A DNA stretch of 64,000 nt from Buddleja alternifolia (lineage: Eukaryota; Streptophyta; Magnoliopsida; Lamiales; Scrophulariaceae), in NCBI GenBank assembly GCA_019426215.1, contig CM033401.1:6081134-6145133 (forward strand), in the 5' to 3' direction. The translations under genes and the position numbers were made by a program. The notes below the pieces were generated by a model. It was given only the letters and a program-made list of their open reading frames with translations. It did no database searches and was not told the DNA's origin. Below are positions 46,697 to 58,049 of the stretch, in pieces; the stretch's first letter is position 1; the number at the start of each line of letters is the position of its first letter.

Positions 46697-47694
46697 CAAC
46701 GATTGTGGGCTCGACTGGACCGTACCATCTGCATGACCTATGTGATAATGATTGTTGGACGTTCATGAAACAAATAGCTTTCTCCAAAATGGAGAATAAG
46801 GAAAATCTTGAATCATTAGGACAAGAAATAGCAACGAAGTGCAAAGGTTTGCCTTTGGCAGCCAAAACTCTTGAAAAAGTATTGCATTGTAAATCTTCTG
46901 AGGATAAGTGGCATTCCATATTGAAATGTGAGTTGTGGAAATTGCCACAAGATCGAAATAGCGTATAACCTTCGTTAATGCTGAGTTATCTTCATCTCCT
47001 GGCTCATTTGAGAAAATGTTTAGCATATTGCTCTATTTTTCCTCAAAATTACGAGTTCGAATTGGAGGAACTGGTCCTGCTATGGATAGCAGAGGGCTTT
47101 ATTAAACCGGAAGGAGAAAAAAGAATGGAAGACATCAGAGCCGACTATTTCTATGATCTCCACTCAAGATCTTTCTTCACATAAGGTAACAGTTCTTCAT
47201 ATATGATCATTTACAAAATGCATGACCTCATTCACGACTTAGCAAAGCTAGTATCTACCGATACCTGCTTCCAAATGAAAATGAGTCACTACCCGTTATT
47301 TGGAAATGCTTGTCATTTGGCTATACATCACGATAACGTGCGACCTTTAGAGTTGAAAGCCACCCACAAAAATGAGAGGTTGCGAAAGTTTATGGTGATG
47401 TGTAGAAACGGCAGTTTTGGAGTACTAATATTAGATAAGAAACTATTTTACAACCTAAAATTTGCGAGGGAGTTGGATTTGAGTAATATTGGTCTCCAGG
47501 AGATGCCAAATTCGGTCGGCTACTTGATGTATCTTTGGTATCTCAACGTGTCTGGAAACCGTATTCAAAGTTTACCAAGATTTGTGTATAAACTTTTAGC
47601 ATTACAAACGCTCAAGCTCTCCAATTGCCCTAAGCTTATTGCTTTGCCCGATGATATGAAGAACCTTTCAAACCTAAGGCATCTTGTTCTTGAA
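46697..47694 (+). pseudogene. CNL fragment: late NB-ARC to first LRRs, between LTR pieces
   Basis: Reads from GSTGPYHLHDLCDNDCW through GLPLAAKTL, the winged helix, MHDLIHDLAKL and the first LRRs to NLSNLRHLV. Stops at 46966-46968 and about 47182. Both ends are joined to LTR sequence. The insert GKKLF-type residues (LDKKLFYN) distinguish this subgroup from the intact gene. Confidence 0.92.
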
Positions 47695-48690
47695 GTTGGT
47701 TTAAAATTGGAATTAATGAATCGATATGAACGTACATGATTAAGTGATCAAATTCATATGATTGACGGCCGCGATCGTATGGAAAATGGTTTATTTAGTC
47801 ATGTACGTTCATATCGATTCATTGGTTCCAATTATAAACCAACTTTTAAGTGACATACTTTGTTAATTAATTTTTCATTCCCCCTAAATCGGGATTGAGT
47901 AATTAAATACTCAAAATTTATCTACTCGAAACGTAGATTAATTTGAGCCAAAGATATTCCACTTTTGACAAATGGAACTCATTTAATTTCTTTGTCAAAA
48001 TCATGCTAAATCACAACTCACTCAATCAGGATTTTCCAACAATTAAGTTGTTGGAAAGAATTATCTAGCGCAATAACGGGAGATGTTTATGAAGATGCAA
48101 AATAATATTGTCTTAAGGAGAGCGAGTCTAAACTTCATTCTCTATAAATAGACCCCCATATTTTGAGATTAAACACACGGAAGTATTAACTTCACATTTT
48201 CTATTCTCGCTTCTTCTCTTAAATACTATTTTGAGTATTTTGAGAATTCTTTGTTTTCTTAAATATTAGTTTTCATATTTTAAGTATAGTGTTGAATATT
48301 AATTGCTAATTTGAGCATTTAAAATATTCTCAAAGTTCTTGAATATTATTTTAAGAACTTGTTAGTGCTAATTTGAGTACTTTGAATATTCTTAAGTATT
48401 AATTTAATATTTGGAGAATAGTTTTGCATGTTAAATGTCTAGACATGCATTTAATTCATCATAGTCCATCGAGAGAGTTTGGAACAAAGTTTTGTTCGTA
48501 GAGTATCGAAGTTTGTAGTGCTACTACTTCTTTACTAAGTCGTTGAATCTTGGAAAACGATTGCCAAATCCAGTAAGCACCATGACCGGGGCAATTTCGT
48601 TTGAAAGATAAAATGTAGACCACTTGCCTCGACTTTGAAATCGTTCTTGAAGATACTAAGCCCGAGTAGGCTCACGTATATTTTCTAACA
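47695..48690 (+). mobile_element. LTR derivative with inverted U3 (copy 2)
   Basis: Begins inside U3 (GGTTTAAAATTGGAATTAATG), folds back at about 47800, continues with the LTR second half (TATA near 48145) and ends TTTTCTAACA at 48690. Confidence 0.85.
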
Positions 48691-49498
48691 AATGTTCCAC
48701 GTGAGATCAATAAAATGCAGAAGAAACTCGAGGATCTTGCCAAAGAAATGGAAAATCTACTCACTCTTGAGAAGGTAAAAATGGATATTATTTATCACAA
48801 GAGTAAAACTAGTAAAACCGGGGAGGGATCTCCCTCTACTAGTTTACTACCTGATGAAGGGATAATTGTGGGAAGGCAGCAGGACAAAGAGATTGTTATC
48901 AAGTTTCTTGGTGAGAAACATGATGATGTATCTATAATCCCACTTGTGAGAATAGGGGGAATTGGTAAGACAGCTCTGGCTCAACTTGTTTTGAATGATA
49001 AGGAGTCATGCAAGGATTTCAAGAAGAAAATTTGGGTATCTGTTCCCAAAGATTTTGATGTGGTTATGATTACAATGTCTATTATCAAGTCAGCATTGAT
49101 TGGTGAGATGTCGGACTTGGACTCACTTCAGCACGAGCTTCAAAAGCGGAGGATTTGTGAGACGTGGGGTTGGACTCACTTCAGCGCGAGCTTCAAAAGA
49201 TATTGATCTACAGTGGAAAGTTATTGTTGGTTCTGGATGATTATTGGAACGAGAGCCGCGATGATTGGGACTTACTGTCTTCACCTGTAAGATCTGCACT
49301 CAAAGGAAGCAAAGTTATGGTGACCACTCAGAGCAGCACGGTTGCAACGGTTGTGGGCGCGAATGGACCGTACCATCTGCATGACCTATGTGATAATGAT
49401 TGTTGGAAGTTGATGAAACAAATGGCTTTCTCCAAAAATGAGAGTAAGGAAAATCTTGAATCATTAGGACAAGAAATAGCAACTAAGTGCAAAGGTTT
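48691..49498 (+). pseudogene. CNL fragment: NB-ARC, right half of the LTR-split gene
   Basis: Begins AATGTTCCACGTGAGATCAA directly after the LTR end, carrying the target duplication. It continues MQKKLEDLAKEME, then a P-loop with changes (RIGGIGKTA), then kinase-2 LLVLDDYW. A ~60-bp internal duplication at 49110-49200 repeats the DLDSLQ..ELQK segment and shifts the frame. It ends at CKGF, where foreign DNA starts. Confidence 0.92.
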
Positions 49499-50530
49499 CG
49501 GATTCAATAAATTTAAAAAATATAATTAGAAAGCATAAATGGAACTTCTAATTTACATTATATACTTTGATATTTTTATAATACTAGTTAGGGGTATAAT
49601 AGTCTTTAAAGAAAAATATAACGGAGAAATGGATGGAAATCATCCATGAGGTACCAATTTGACAAATATGGTAGAAGTTGTGTACCAATTGAATCATTTG
49701 TCAACACACATGTACCAATTTGACATTAATTGTTAATCTCAGGTACCAAAATAAATTTACCTTTTTTGTATTTATAATTTAATTCATATTTAATATTGTG
49801 TATGTTATATATATTTCTTTTCGAGCTCTAAATGTTGACTCGAGCTTGAGCTTGAGCTAGAGCCAATCAATAGGGTCAAGCTCAATTTGAATTCGACTCA
49901 TTTGCATCCCTAAGTGTGACACATATTGTGGCTTTGAGGATGCAAAAACAGATCAATGGAATAAATTTCTTTTGGTTCGTGGTCCTGGGTTGAAAACTAT
50001 GCAAAAAAAAAAAAGGATGAAGAAATTAGAAATTAGCTAATTTGGGTCTTGATGAATATGAAATGAGAAAGAGATTTCTTTTCTTTTTTTGAAATTTAGG
50101 AAATTAGATAACATGTTTATCTCACGCAGACAAGTCCGGATCAAATTGATATCAATTCTAGTTCAGGATCAAATTAGTATAATTTTAAAATTATTGGACC
50201 AAAATTGACGTACTCATACTTACAAGACCGATTTTGATTCCCTCCCAAACAGATAGGATGTAAAATGGAATTTTTGTCCTCTATTTTCAAATAAAAAAAT
50301 GTTTTATTTACTTGCAAGTCTGCAATAATGATATGGTGCAATGGGATCATTAATGAAATTTTGTCCTTTACTTCACGTAACAAAAACGGCTGCAAAAGCA
50401 TGCAACAAATATACACAACGGAAATACCATGGTGCACTGGGAGTATTGCTCCTAGTGTATCAAACACCACAATTTAGGGTGGGTGGTTTTTCATCACGCA
50501 CCCCCTACTTCTCTAGTAAGTCGTGTCGGA

Positions 50531-50557
50531 TGTACTGGGAGTACTACTCCCAGTACA
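50531..50557. repeat. Perfect 13-bp-stem hairpin, with related copies at 50432-50460 and 51491-51517
   Basis: TGTACTGGGAGTA and its reverse complement are separated by one base. The other copies are imperfect versions and two of the three are followed by CCATAGTA. Probably ends or cores of a small repeat family. Confidence 0.75.
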
Positions 50558-51954
50558 CCATAGTATAGCCCCATACACGCGCTTGCAAACCTACGTCTGT
50601 ACTCCATCCCATTTATTCTCTCTCCTGAGTATATATCTTCCCTCTTCCTCTCCTAATTATATCCGTCCGTACTCTTTATTTTACTAAATCTTTATTTGCC
50701 AAAAATACATACTTTTTCTCCACAATTATGTTGAATTTTGAAGAAATATTTGATAATAGAATTTATATTAATTAATCATATAAATTCGATGAAATTCACA
50801 TTCATGTCAATATGACCATCTCGCACTCAAGAGTACATACAAATATCTTTTGTCTGTAAAAATTAAACAAACAGGAATCGTTAATGACAATAGAATGACT
50901 TATAGTGGTTTAAGACATTTATATATCGAGCTCATTAAGAAAATGAGCTTCTTTGTTATTTCAACTGTTAACTTAATGAATCTGTAAAAGTTTGTTGTAT
51001 ATAATTTTTGAAAATAACATACATTCTAAAAAATGGATAAAATAATTTTAAAAATTGTTGGTAATTGTTTACGATTTTATTTTATTTCAATATTTTATCA
51101 ATTAAAGAGAAAAAAAACATCAACAGTCATATATTGAATGAGGGGAAACGATAATTGAATATTTAAAAAAGAAAAATAAAAAAAATCTATAAAACAAACT
51201 TAAAAAACAATAGTCAATCAGAGGAAACAAGAGAATTCGTAAAGTTCAAGTTATTATAGTTTATGTAATATGATTTCACATAATTAAATAATGATTTAGA
51301 TTTTTCTAAATGTTCAATAATATATGGGACCAAAGTTGACGTAAATTCATACTTACAATACCAATTTTGATTCCCTCCCATCCCAAACATATAGGAAGGG
51401 TGTAAAATGAAATTTTGTCTTCTACTTAAAAAAATAACAACCCCCCCCCCCCCCCCCCAACAAGGAAAAATACTATTGTATGGTGATGGATGCACCGGGA
51501 GCATTGCTCTCAATGCACCATAGTAATTTCCCACACACTCGCCTTGCAACCGTACGTACATCCTCCCGCTCACGTGCTCCGTCCCTCCCTCCCCCCTTAT
51601 TCTCTCTCTCCTCCTGATTATATTATATATATATATATATAACCTCTCCCTCTCCCTCTACCTCTCTACTCACTTCTCCCACTGTAAGTCCCTTTTTGCT
51701 GAATATGATTTTTCATTTTTCTCTTTTTTTTTGCTAATTAAATGTGTTAAACTCTCTTCTTAACTAGCTTTTTCATTTTTGCTGAAAAAAATAAAAAAAA
51801 TTGAGCTGCTTATGTGTTGTTTTTGTTGTTGATGTTGTTGCTAAATTTTGAGCTGATTGTGTGTTTCTCCGCCTGATTTTCTGCCCAGTTCGTGTTTGGC
51901 TTCGTGTAATTTCCCAATCCCCCAACCATTTTGAGCACTCCATCTTTAGCGTCT

Positions 51955-52510
51955 TCTCCTTCCTTATGTCTCTTGTCGTAGTGCTCTTACACTCTGAATC
52001 GTGACCTGTTAGTTCTATGCTCGAATTGAAATGTGTTGCCATTAATGCATTAGCTTTTTTTTTTATTATTGTTTGTGATTATTGATTCAAATTTTGTGCT
52101 AGTATTTAAACCGATTGATGATATTTGATATGTGTAGTCCTCTTCTCCTTGTGTATCTTGTCGTTGTGCTGTTCTTACTCTCTGAATCGTGACCCGTTAG
52201 TTTTATGCTTGAATTGAGATGTGTTGGTATTAATCTCATTAGCTTTTTTTATTATTGTTTGTGATTATTACTTCCTCGGATTCAAATTTTGCGCTAGTGT
52301 TTAAACCGATTGATGATATTTGATTTGTGTAGTCGTCTTCTCCTTATGTATCTTATCGCCGTGCTCTTATCGTCACCTGTTAGTTTTGTGCTTAAATTGA
52401 AATGTGTTGGCATTAATGCATTAGCTTTTTTTATTGTTTGTGATTATTGCTTCCTCGGATTCGAATTGTGTGCTAGTGTTTAACCGATTGATATTTGATT
52501 TGTGTAGTTA
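51955..52510. repeat. Three tandem copies of a ~170-190-bp unit
   Basis: Each unit begins near CTTCTCCTTATGTCTCTTGTCG and includes GTGACCTGTTAGTT, TTAGCTTTTTTTATT and AACCGATTGATGATATTTGA. The copies start near 51955, 52141 and 52335. The composition resembles a leader or intron rather than coding DNA. Confidence 0.8.
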
Positions 52511-52596
52511 GTTCTCCAATTGTATTGGCCGTGCTTCTTGAATGCCACACACATTCGTGCTTTAATTAGTTGTAATCAGTTGCTCTTGCCTCTATA

Positions 52597-53268
52597 TATG
52601 CATGTTTTGCATATTGCTCTATTATTCCTCAAAATCACGAGTTCGAATTTGAGGAACTGGTCCTGCTATGGATAGCGGAGGGCTTTATTAAACCGGAAGG
52701 ATAAAAGAGAATGGAAGACATCGGGGCTGACTATTTCTATGATCTCCACTCAAGATCTTTCTTCACACAAGGTAAAAGTTCTTCATATATGATCATTTAC
52801 AAAATGCATGGCCTCATTCATGACTTAGCAAGGCTAGTATCTACCGATACCTGCATCCAAATGAAAACGAGTCACTACCCGTTATTTGGAAATGATTGTC
52901 ATTTGGCTTTACATCAAGATAACGTGCGACCTTTAGAGTTGAAAGCCACCCACAAAAATGCGAGGTTGCGAAAGTTTATGGTGATGTGTTGAAACGGCGG
53001 TTCTGGAGTACTAATATTAGATAAGAAACTATTTTACAACCTAAAATTTGTGAGGGTGTTGGATTTAAGTAATATTGGTCTCCAGGAGATGCCAAATTCG
53101 GTCGGCTACTTGATGTATCTTTGGTATCTCAACGTGTTTGGAAACCGTATTCAAAGTTTACCAAGATCCGTGTATAAACTTTTAGCATTACAAACGCTCA
53201 AGCTCTCCAATTCCACTAAGCTTATTGTCTGATGATATGAAGAACCTTTCAAACCTATGGCATCTTAT
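52597..53268 (+). pseudogene. CNL fragment: winged helix to first LRRs
   Basis: Resumes at FAYCSIIPQNHEFEFEELV, with a TAA at about 52702 and a TGA at about 52990, then MHGLIHDLARL and LRRs to NLW. The right junction enters LTR sequence at the same gene position as in the copies at 47694 and 55920. Confidence 0.9.
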
Positions 53269-54269
53269 TTTTGAATTGGTTTATAATTGGAACCAATGAA
53301 TCGATATGAACGTACATGATTAAGTGATCAAATTCATACGATTGAAGGCAGCGATCGTATGGAAAATGGTTCATTTAGTCATGTACGTTCATATCGATTC
53401 ATTGATTCCAATTACAAACCAACTTTTAAGTGACATACTTTGTAATTACTTTCTCATTCACCTTAAATCGGGATTGAGTATTTAAATACTAAAAATTTAT
53501 TTACTCGAAATGTAGATTAATTTGAGCCAAAGACATTCCACTTTTGACAGATTGGACTCATTTAATTTCTTTGTCAAAATCGTGTTAAATCACAACTCAC
53601 TCGATCAAGATTTTCCAACAATTAAGTTGTTGGAAAAAATTATCTAGCGCAATAACGGGAGATGTTTATGAAGATGCAAAATAATATTATCTTAAGGAGA
53701 GCGAGTCTAAACTTCATTCTCTATAAATAGACCCCCATATTTTGAGATTAAACACACGGAAGTATTAACTTCACATTTTCTCCTCTCGCTTTTTCTCTTA
53801 AATACTACTTTGAGTATTTTGGGAATGCTTTGTTTTCTTAAATATTAGTTTTAATATTTTAAGTATAGTGTTGAATCTTAATTGCTAATTTGAGCATTTA
53901 AAATATTCTCAAAGTTCTTGAATATTATTTTAAGAACTTGTTAGTGCTAATTTGAGTACTTTGGATATTCTTAAGTATTAATTTAATATTTGGAGAATAG
54001 TTTTGCATGTTAAATGTCTAGACATGCATTTAATTCATCATAGTCCATCGAGAGAGTTTGGAACAAAGTTTTGTTCGTAGAGTATCAAAGTTTGTAATGC
54101 TACTACTTCTTTACTAAGTCGTTGAATCTTGAGAAACGATTGCCAAATCCGGTAAGCACCATGAGCGGGGCAATTTTGTTTGAAAGATAAAATGTAGAAC
54201 ACTTGCCTCGACTTTGAAATTGTTCTTGAAGATACTAAGCCCGAGTAGGCTCACGTATATTTTCTAACA
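53269..54269 (+). mobile_element. LTR derivative with inverted U3 (copy 3)
   Basis: Same structure as 47695-48690: truncated U3, fold-back around 53360, LTR second half with TATA near 53720, end TTTTCTAACA. Confidence 0.85.
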
Positions 54270-55920
54270 AATGTTCCACGTGAGATCAAGAAAATGCAGA
54301 AGAAACTCGAGGATCTTGCCAAAGAAATGGAAAATCTACTCAATTTTGAGAAGGTGAAAATGGATATTATTCATCACAAGAGTAAAACTAGTAAAACCGG
54401 GGAGGAATCTCCCTCTACTAGTTTACTACCTGATGAAGGGATAATTGTTGGAAGGCAGCAGGACAAAGAGATGGTTATCAAGTTGCTTGGTGAGAAACAT
54501 GATGATGTATCTATAATCCCACTTGTGGGAATAGGTGGAATTGGTAAGACAGCTCTGGCTCAACTTGTTTTGAATGATAGTGAGTCATGCAAGGATTTCG
54601 AGAAGAAAATTTGGGTATCTGTTCCCAAAGATTTTGATGTGGTTATGATTACATTGTCTATTATCGAGTCAGAATTGATTGGTGAGATGTCGGACTTGGA
54701 CTCACTTCAGCGTGAGCCTCAAAAGCGGAGGATTTGTGAAATGTGGGGTTGGACTCACTTCAACGCGAGCTTCAAAAGATATTGATCTACAGTGGAAAGT
54801 TATTGTTGGTTCTGGATGATTATTGGAACGAGAGCCGCGATGATTGGGACTTACTGTCTTCACCTGTAAGATCTACATTCAAAGGAAGCAAAGTTATGGT
54901 GACCACTTTGAGCAACACGGTTGCAACGGTTGTGGGCTCGACTGGACCGTACCATCTGCATGACCTATGTGATAATGATTGTTGGAAGTTGATGAAACAA
55001 ATGGCTTTCTCCAAAAATGAGAGCAAGGAAAATCTTGAATCATTAGGATAAGAAATAGCAACGAAGTACAAAGGTTTGCCTTTGGCGGCCAAAACTCTTG
55101 GAAGAGTATTGCATTGTAAATCCATTGAGGATGAGTAGCATTCCATATTGAAATGTGAGTTGTGGAAATTGCCACAAGATCGAAATAGCGTATACCCTTC
55201 GTTAATGTTGAATTATCTTCATCTCCCGGCTCATTTGAGAAAATGTTTTGCATATTGCTCTATTTTTCCTCAAAATCACGAGTTCGAAATGGTGGAACTA
55301 GTCCTGCTATGGATAGCGGAGGGCTTTATTAAACCAGAAGGAGAAAAGAGAATGGAAGACATCGGGGCTGACTATTTCTATGATCTCCACTCAAGATCTT
55401 TCTTCACGCAAGGGAAAAGTTCTTCATATATGATCATTTACAAAATGCATGACCTCATTCACGACTTAGTAAGGCTAGTATCTACCGATACCTGTTTCCA
55501 AATGAAAACGAGTCACTACCCGTTATTTGGAAATGATTGTCACTTGGCTTTACATCAAGATAACGTGCGACCTTTAGAGGTGAAAGCCACCCACAAAAAT
55601 GAGAGGTTGCGAACGTTTATGGTGATGTGTAGAAACAGCGGTTCTGGAGTACTAATGTTAGATAAGAAACTATTTTACAACCTAAAATTTGCGAGGGTGT
55701 TGGATTTGAGTAATATTGGTCTCCAGGAGATGCCAAATTCGGTCGGCTACTTGATGTATCTTTGGTATCTCAAGGTGTCTGGAAACCGTATTCAAAGTTT
55801 ACCAAGATCCGTGTATAAACTTTTAGCATTACAAACGCTCAAGCTCTCCAATTGGCCTAAGCTTATTGCTTTGCCTGATGATATGCAGAACCTTTCAAAC
55901 CTACGGCATCTTGTTTTTGA
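54270..55920 (+). pseudogene. CNL fragment: NB-ARC to first LRRs
   Basis: Starts AATGTTCCACGTGAGATCAA after the LTR end. The P-loop is GIGGIGKTA, with the same ~60-bp internal duplication as the 48691 copy, then LLVLDDYW. Stops at about 55049 and 55136. The winged helix onward is open to 55951, giving 267 residues and running into LTR sequence. Unlike the 48691 copy it is not interrupted by the 3.1-kb block. Confidence 0.92.
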
Positions 55921-56419
55921 AATTATATTGGTTTATAATTGGAATCAATGAATCGATATGAACGTACATGATTAAGTGATCAAATTTATACGATTGACGG
56001 CCGGGATCGTATGGAAAATGGTTCATTTAGTCATGTACGTTCATATCGATTCATTGATTCCAATTATAAACCAACTTTTAAGTGACATACTTTGTTAATT
56101 AATTTCTCATTCACCCTAAATCGGATTTGAGTAATTAAATACTCGAAATTTATCTACTCGAAACGTAGATTAATTTGAGCCAAAGACATTCCACTTTTGA
56201 CAAATGGAACTCATTTAATTTCTTTGTCAAAATCGTGCTAAATCACAACTCACTCAATCAAGATTTTCCGACAATTAAGTTGTTGGAAAAAATTATCTAG
56301 CGCGATGACGGGAGGTGTTTATGAAGATGCAAAATAATATTATCTTAAGGAGAGCGAGTCTAAAATTCATTCTCTATAAATAGACCCCCATATTTTGAGA
56401 TTAAACACACAGAAGTATT
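55921..56419 (+). mobile_element. LTR derivative with inverted U3 (copy 4, truncated)
   Basis: Same fold-back LTR structure, with TATA near 56374, cut after CACACAGAAGTATT by the next element. Confidence 0.85.
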
Positions 56420-58049
56420 TGTTAGAGTTAGTGCCCAGCGCACCAATTATTGGGCGTCATTCTTTGTAATAGTAACTCTAGAGTTGAACATTCATTTTCA
56501 TATAAATAAAGTCAATCTCTTTTATATGTGTGGCATGTCTTTATTCTTAAATTAGTTTTTACTTTGGCTTAGAATAAAGTCCCGTAGGATCACACATAGC
56601 TATGGGACATCATTGCACATTAGGTGTGGCAATAATGGAATATGTCTCAAAGGCTGTGATCTTTAAACATTGTTCCAAGTCGTAAAAGGGTTCATCGAGA
56701 TAAAAGGATATCGATGCAACCCAAAAGACTTGTTCATATAATGCATACTCTGGGAGAAATGTATCTCGTTCCATAGATACTAGCACGGTGAAAGCCAATG
56801 CATATATGAGGGTTGCCATTGTGGTAATGGGTGAACTGAACAACCCCATGGAAGTTCCTAAAATGGATTCCCAGTCGAATGTGGAACTTCCAGTGGTCTT
56901 GTAGTATAAGAGCAATCCTTATGGACCTAAGTTCTTGATTTGTTACATGATCACTTTTGATGATCGAATATGGGCAAACTCAGACATGCACGTCTTACGT
57001 AGTAAGGCACGTGAGAATCGAAGGGAATCTATCTCTGACATTAGCCAGTCGGTTAATCTCCTATGATTACATAGTGAATCGACTTAAAGAATCTTCGGTC
57101 CAAGTATGATATCTAAAGAGGCGTAGGGTTTCCTCGTTTAGATAGTCGAAGTCGATTTCACATAACGTGGGAAACATAGTATTGAATTAATAGAGCTTCG
57201 ACCTTAGCCACTGCTCTAGATTCAATCGGAAGATTAGATAGAGGGATCTTACTTATGCGAAGATCAAGATTGCAAAAGGCGTATCTTTACTTTCGTTTTA
57301 TCTAGGTCTTCGGGACCCTATGCTAGGTGGGCAACCGCGATTTGTAAGTGCCGAGAATTAGCTTGGTGACTAATTCAAGGCTTAATTAAATCAAATGATT
57401 GATTTAATCTAGTACTTTCCATTTTAAGAAGGTACACTAGCACTGTGGGAAGGTGTACTTACAACTAGATAGAAATGAGCCTAAGGGGTCACACACTAAC
57501 TCGAGAGAGTCACTGCTTGAATAGATGTGATTAATCAATTTCGAAAAAATTGAGGGAATTAGGAAAGTGTAGTATTTTCCTAATATGGAATATAAATTAA
57601 TTGAAGGATTCAATTAATTTTACTCTTTTAATTAATCTTGTAGAATTAATTAAATTAATGAACTTAGTAGAGTCCAAGTATTTTATTTAATTGGGTAGAG
57701 CCCAAGTTAAATAAATAAATGTTGGAATTAGTTGGTAGGATTTAATTTGACTTGTATTTAATTGGTGGGTTGGGCCTTTAATTGTATTGAGAAGTCAAAA
57801 TTAAATCCTAGAGTCCAATTGACTTGTGTTGACCGATTTTTATGAGTAAAAATAAGGGAAGGACGTTTTTTATGTGGTGGGGGAGGAAAAGAGTTTTCCC
57901 CTCCTCCAAGTCTTCATCATTGATAAGTTGTTTGACTTATTACCTTATAGGATGAGGATTACTAGAGAGTTTAGGAGAAATGAAGTTTCTTTTTCCTAAT
58001 TGGACTCTAGGTAATCTTTACCTATAAATAAGAGATAAAGGAAAAAATT
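56420..58049 (+). mobile_element. Non-coding LTR-like element, ~1.6 kb
   Basis: Starts TGTTAGAGTTAGTGCCCAGC like an LTR 5' end. Near its right end it has a TATA box (TATAAATA at 58023-58030) and leader-like sequence, then joins CNL sequence at GCTCATTTGAG. No coding domain was found; a minus-strand frame at 56610-56915 is not supported. Best read as a long U3 of an unclassified LTR element. Confidence 0.55.

Larger units (their letters stand above)
49499..52596. other. 3.1-kb foreign block replacing part of the CNL, no gene recognised
   Basis: The CNL stops after CKG and resumes at CFAYC, with about 170 bp of gene missing. The block holds related segments at 50160-50600 and 51290-51560, a run of 18 C at 51441-51458, a (TA)n tract near 51624-51641 and the tandem repeat at 51955-52510. 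No coding domain was found on either strand. Confidence 0.7.

Noticed and set aside
56610..56915. 101-codon minus-strand membrane-like frame
   Set aside because: Within a non-coding LTR-like element, no domain, not supported by context.
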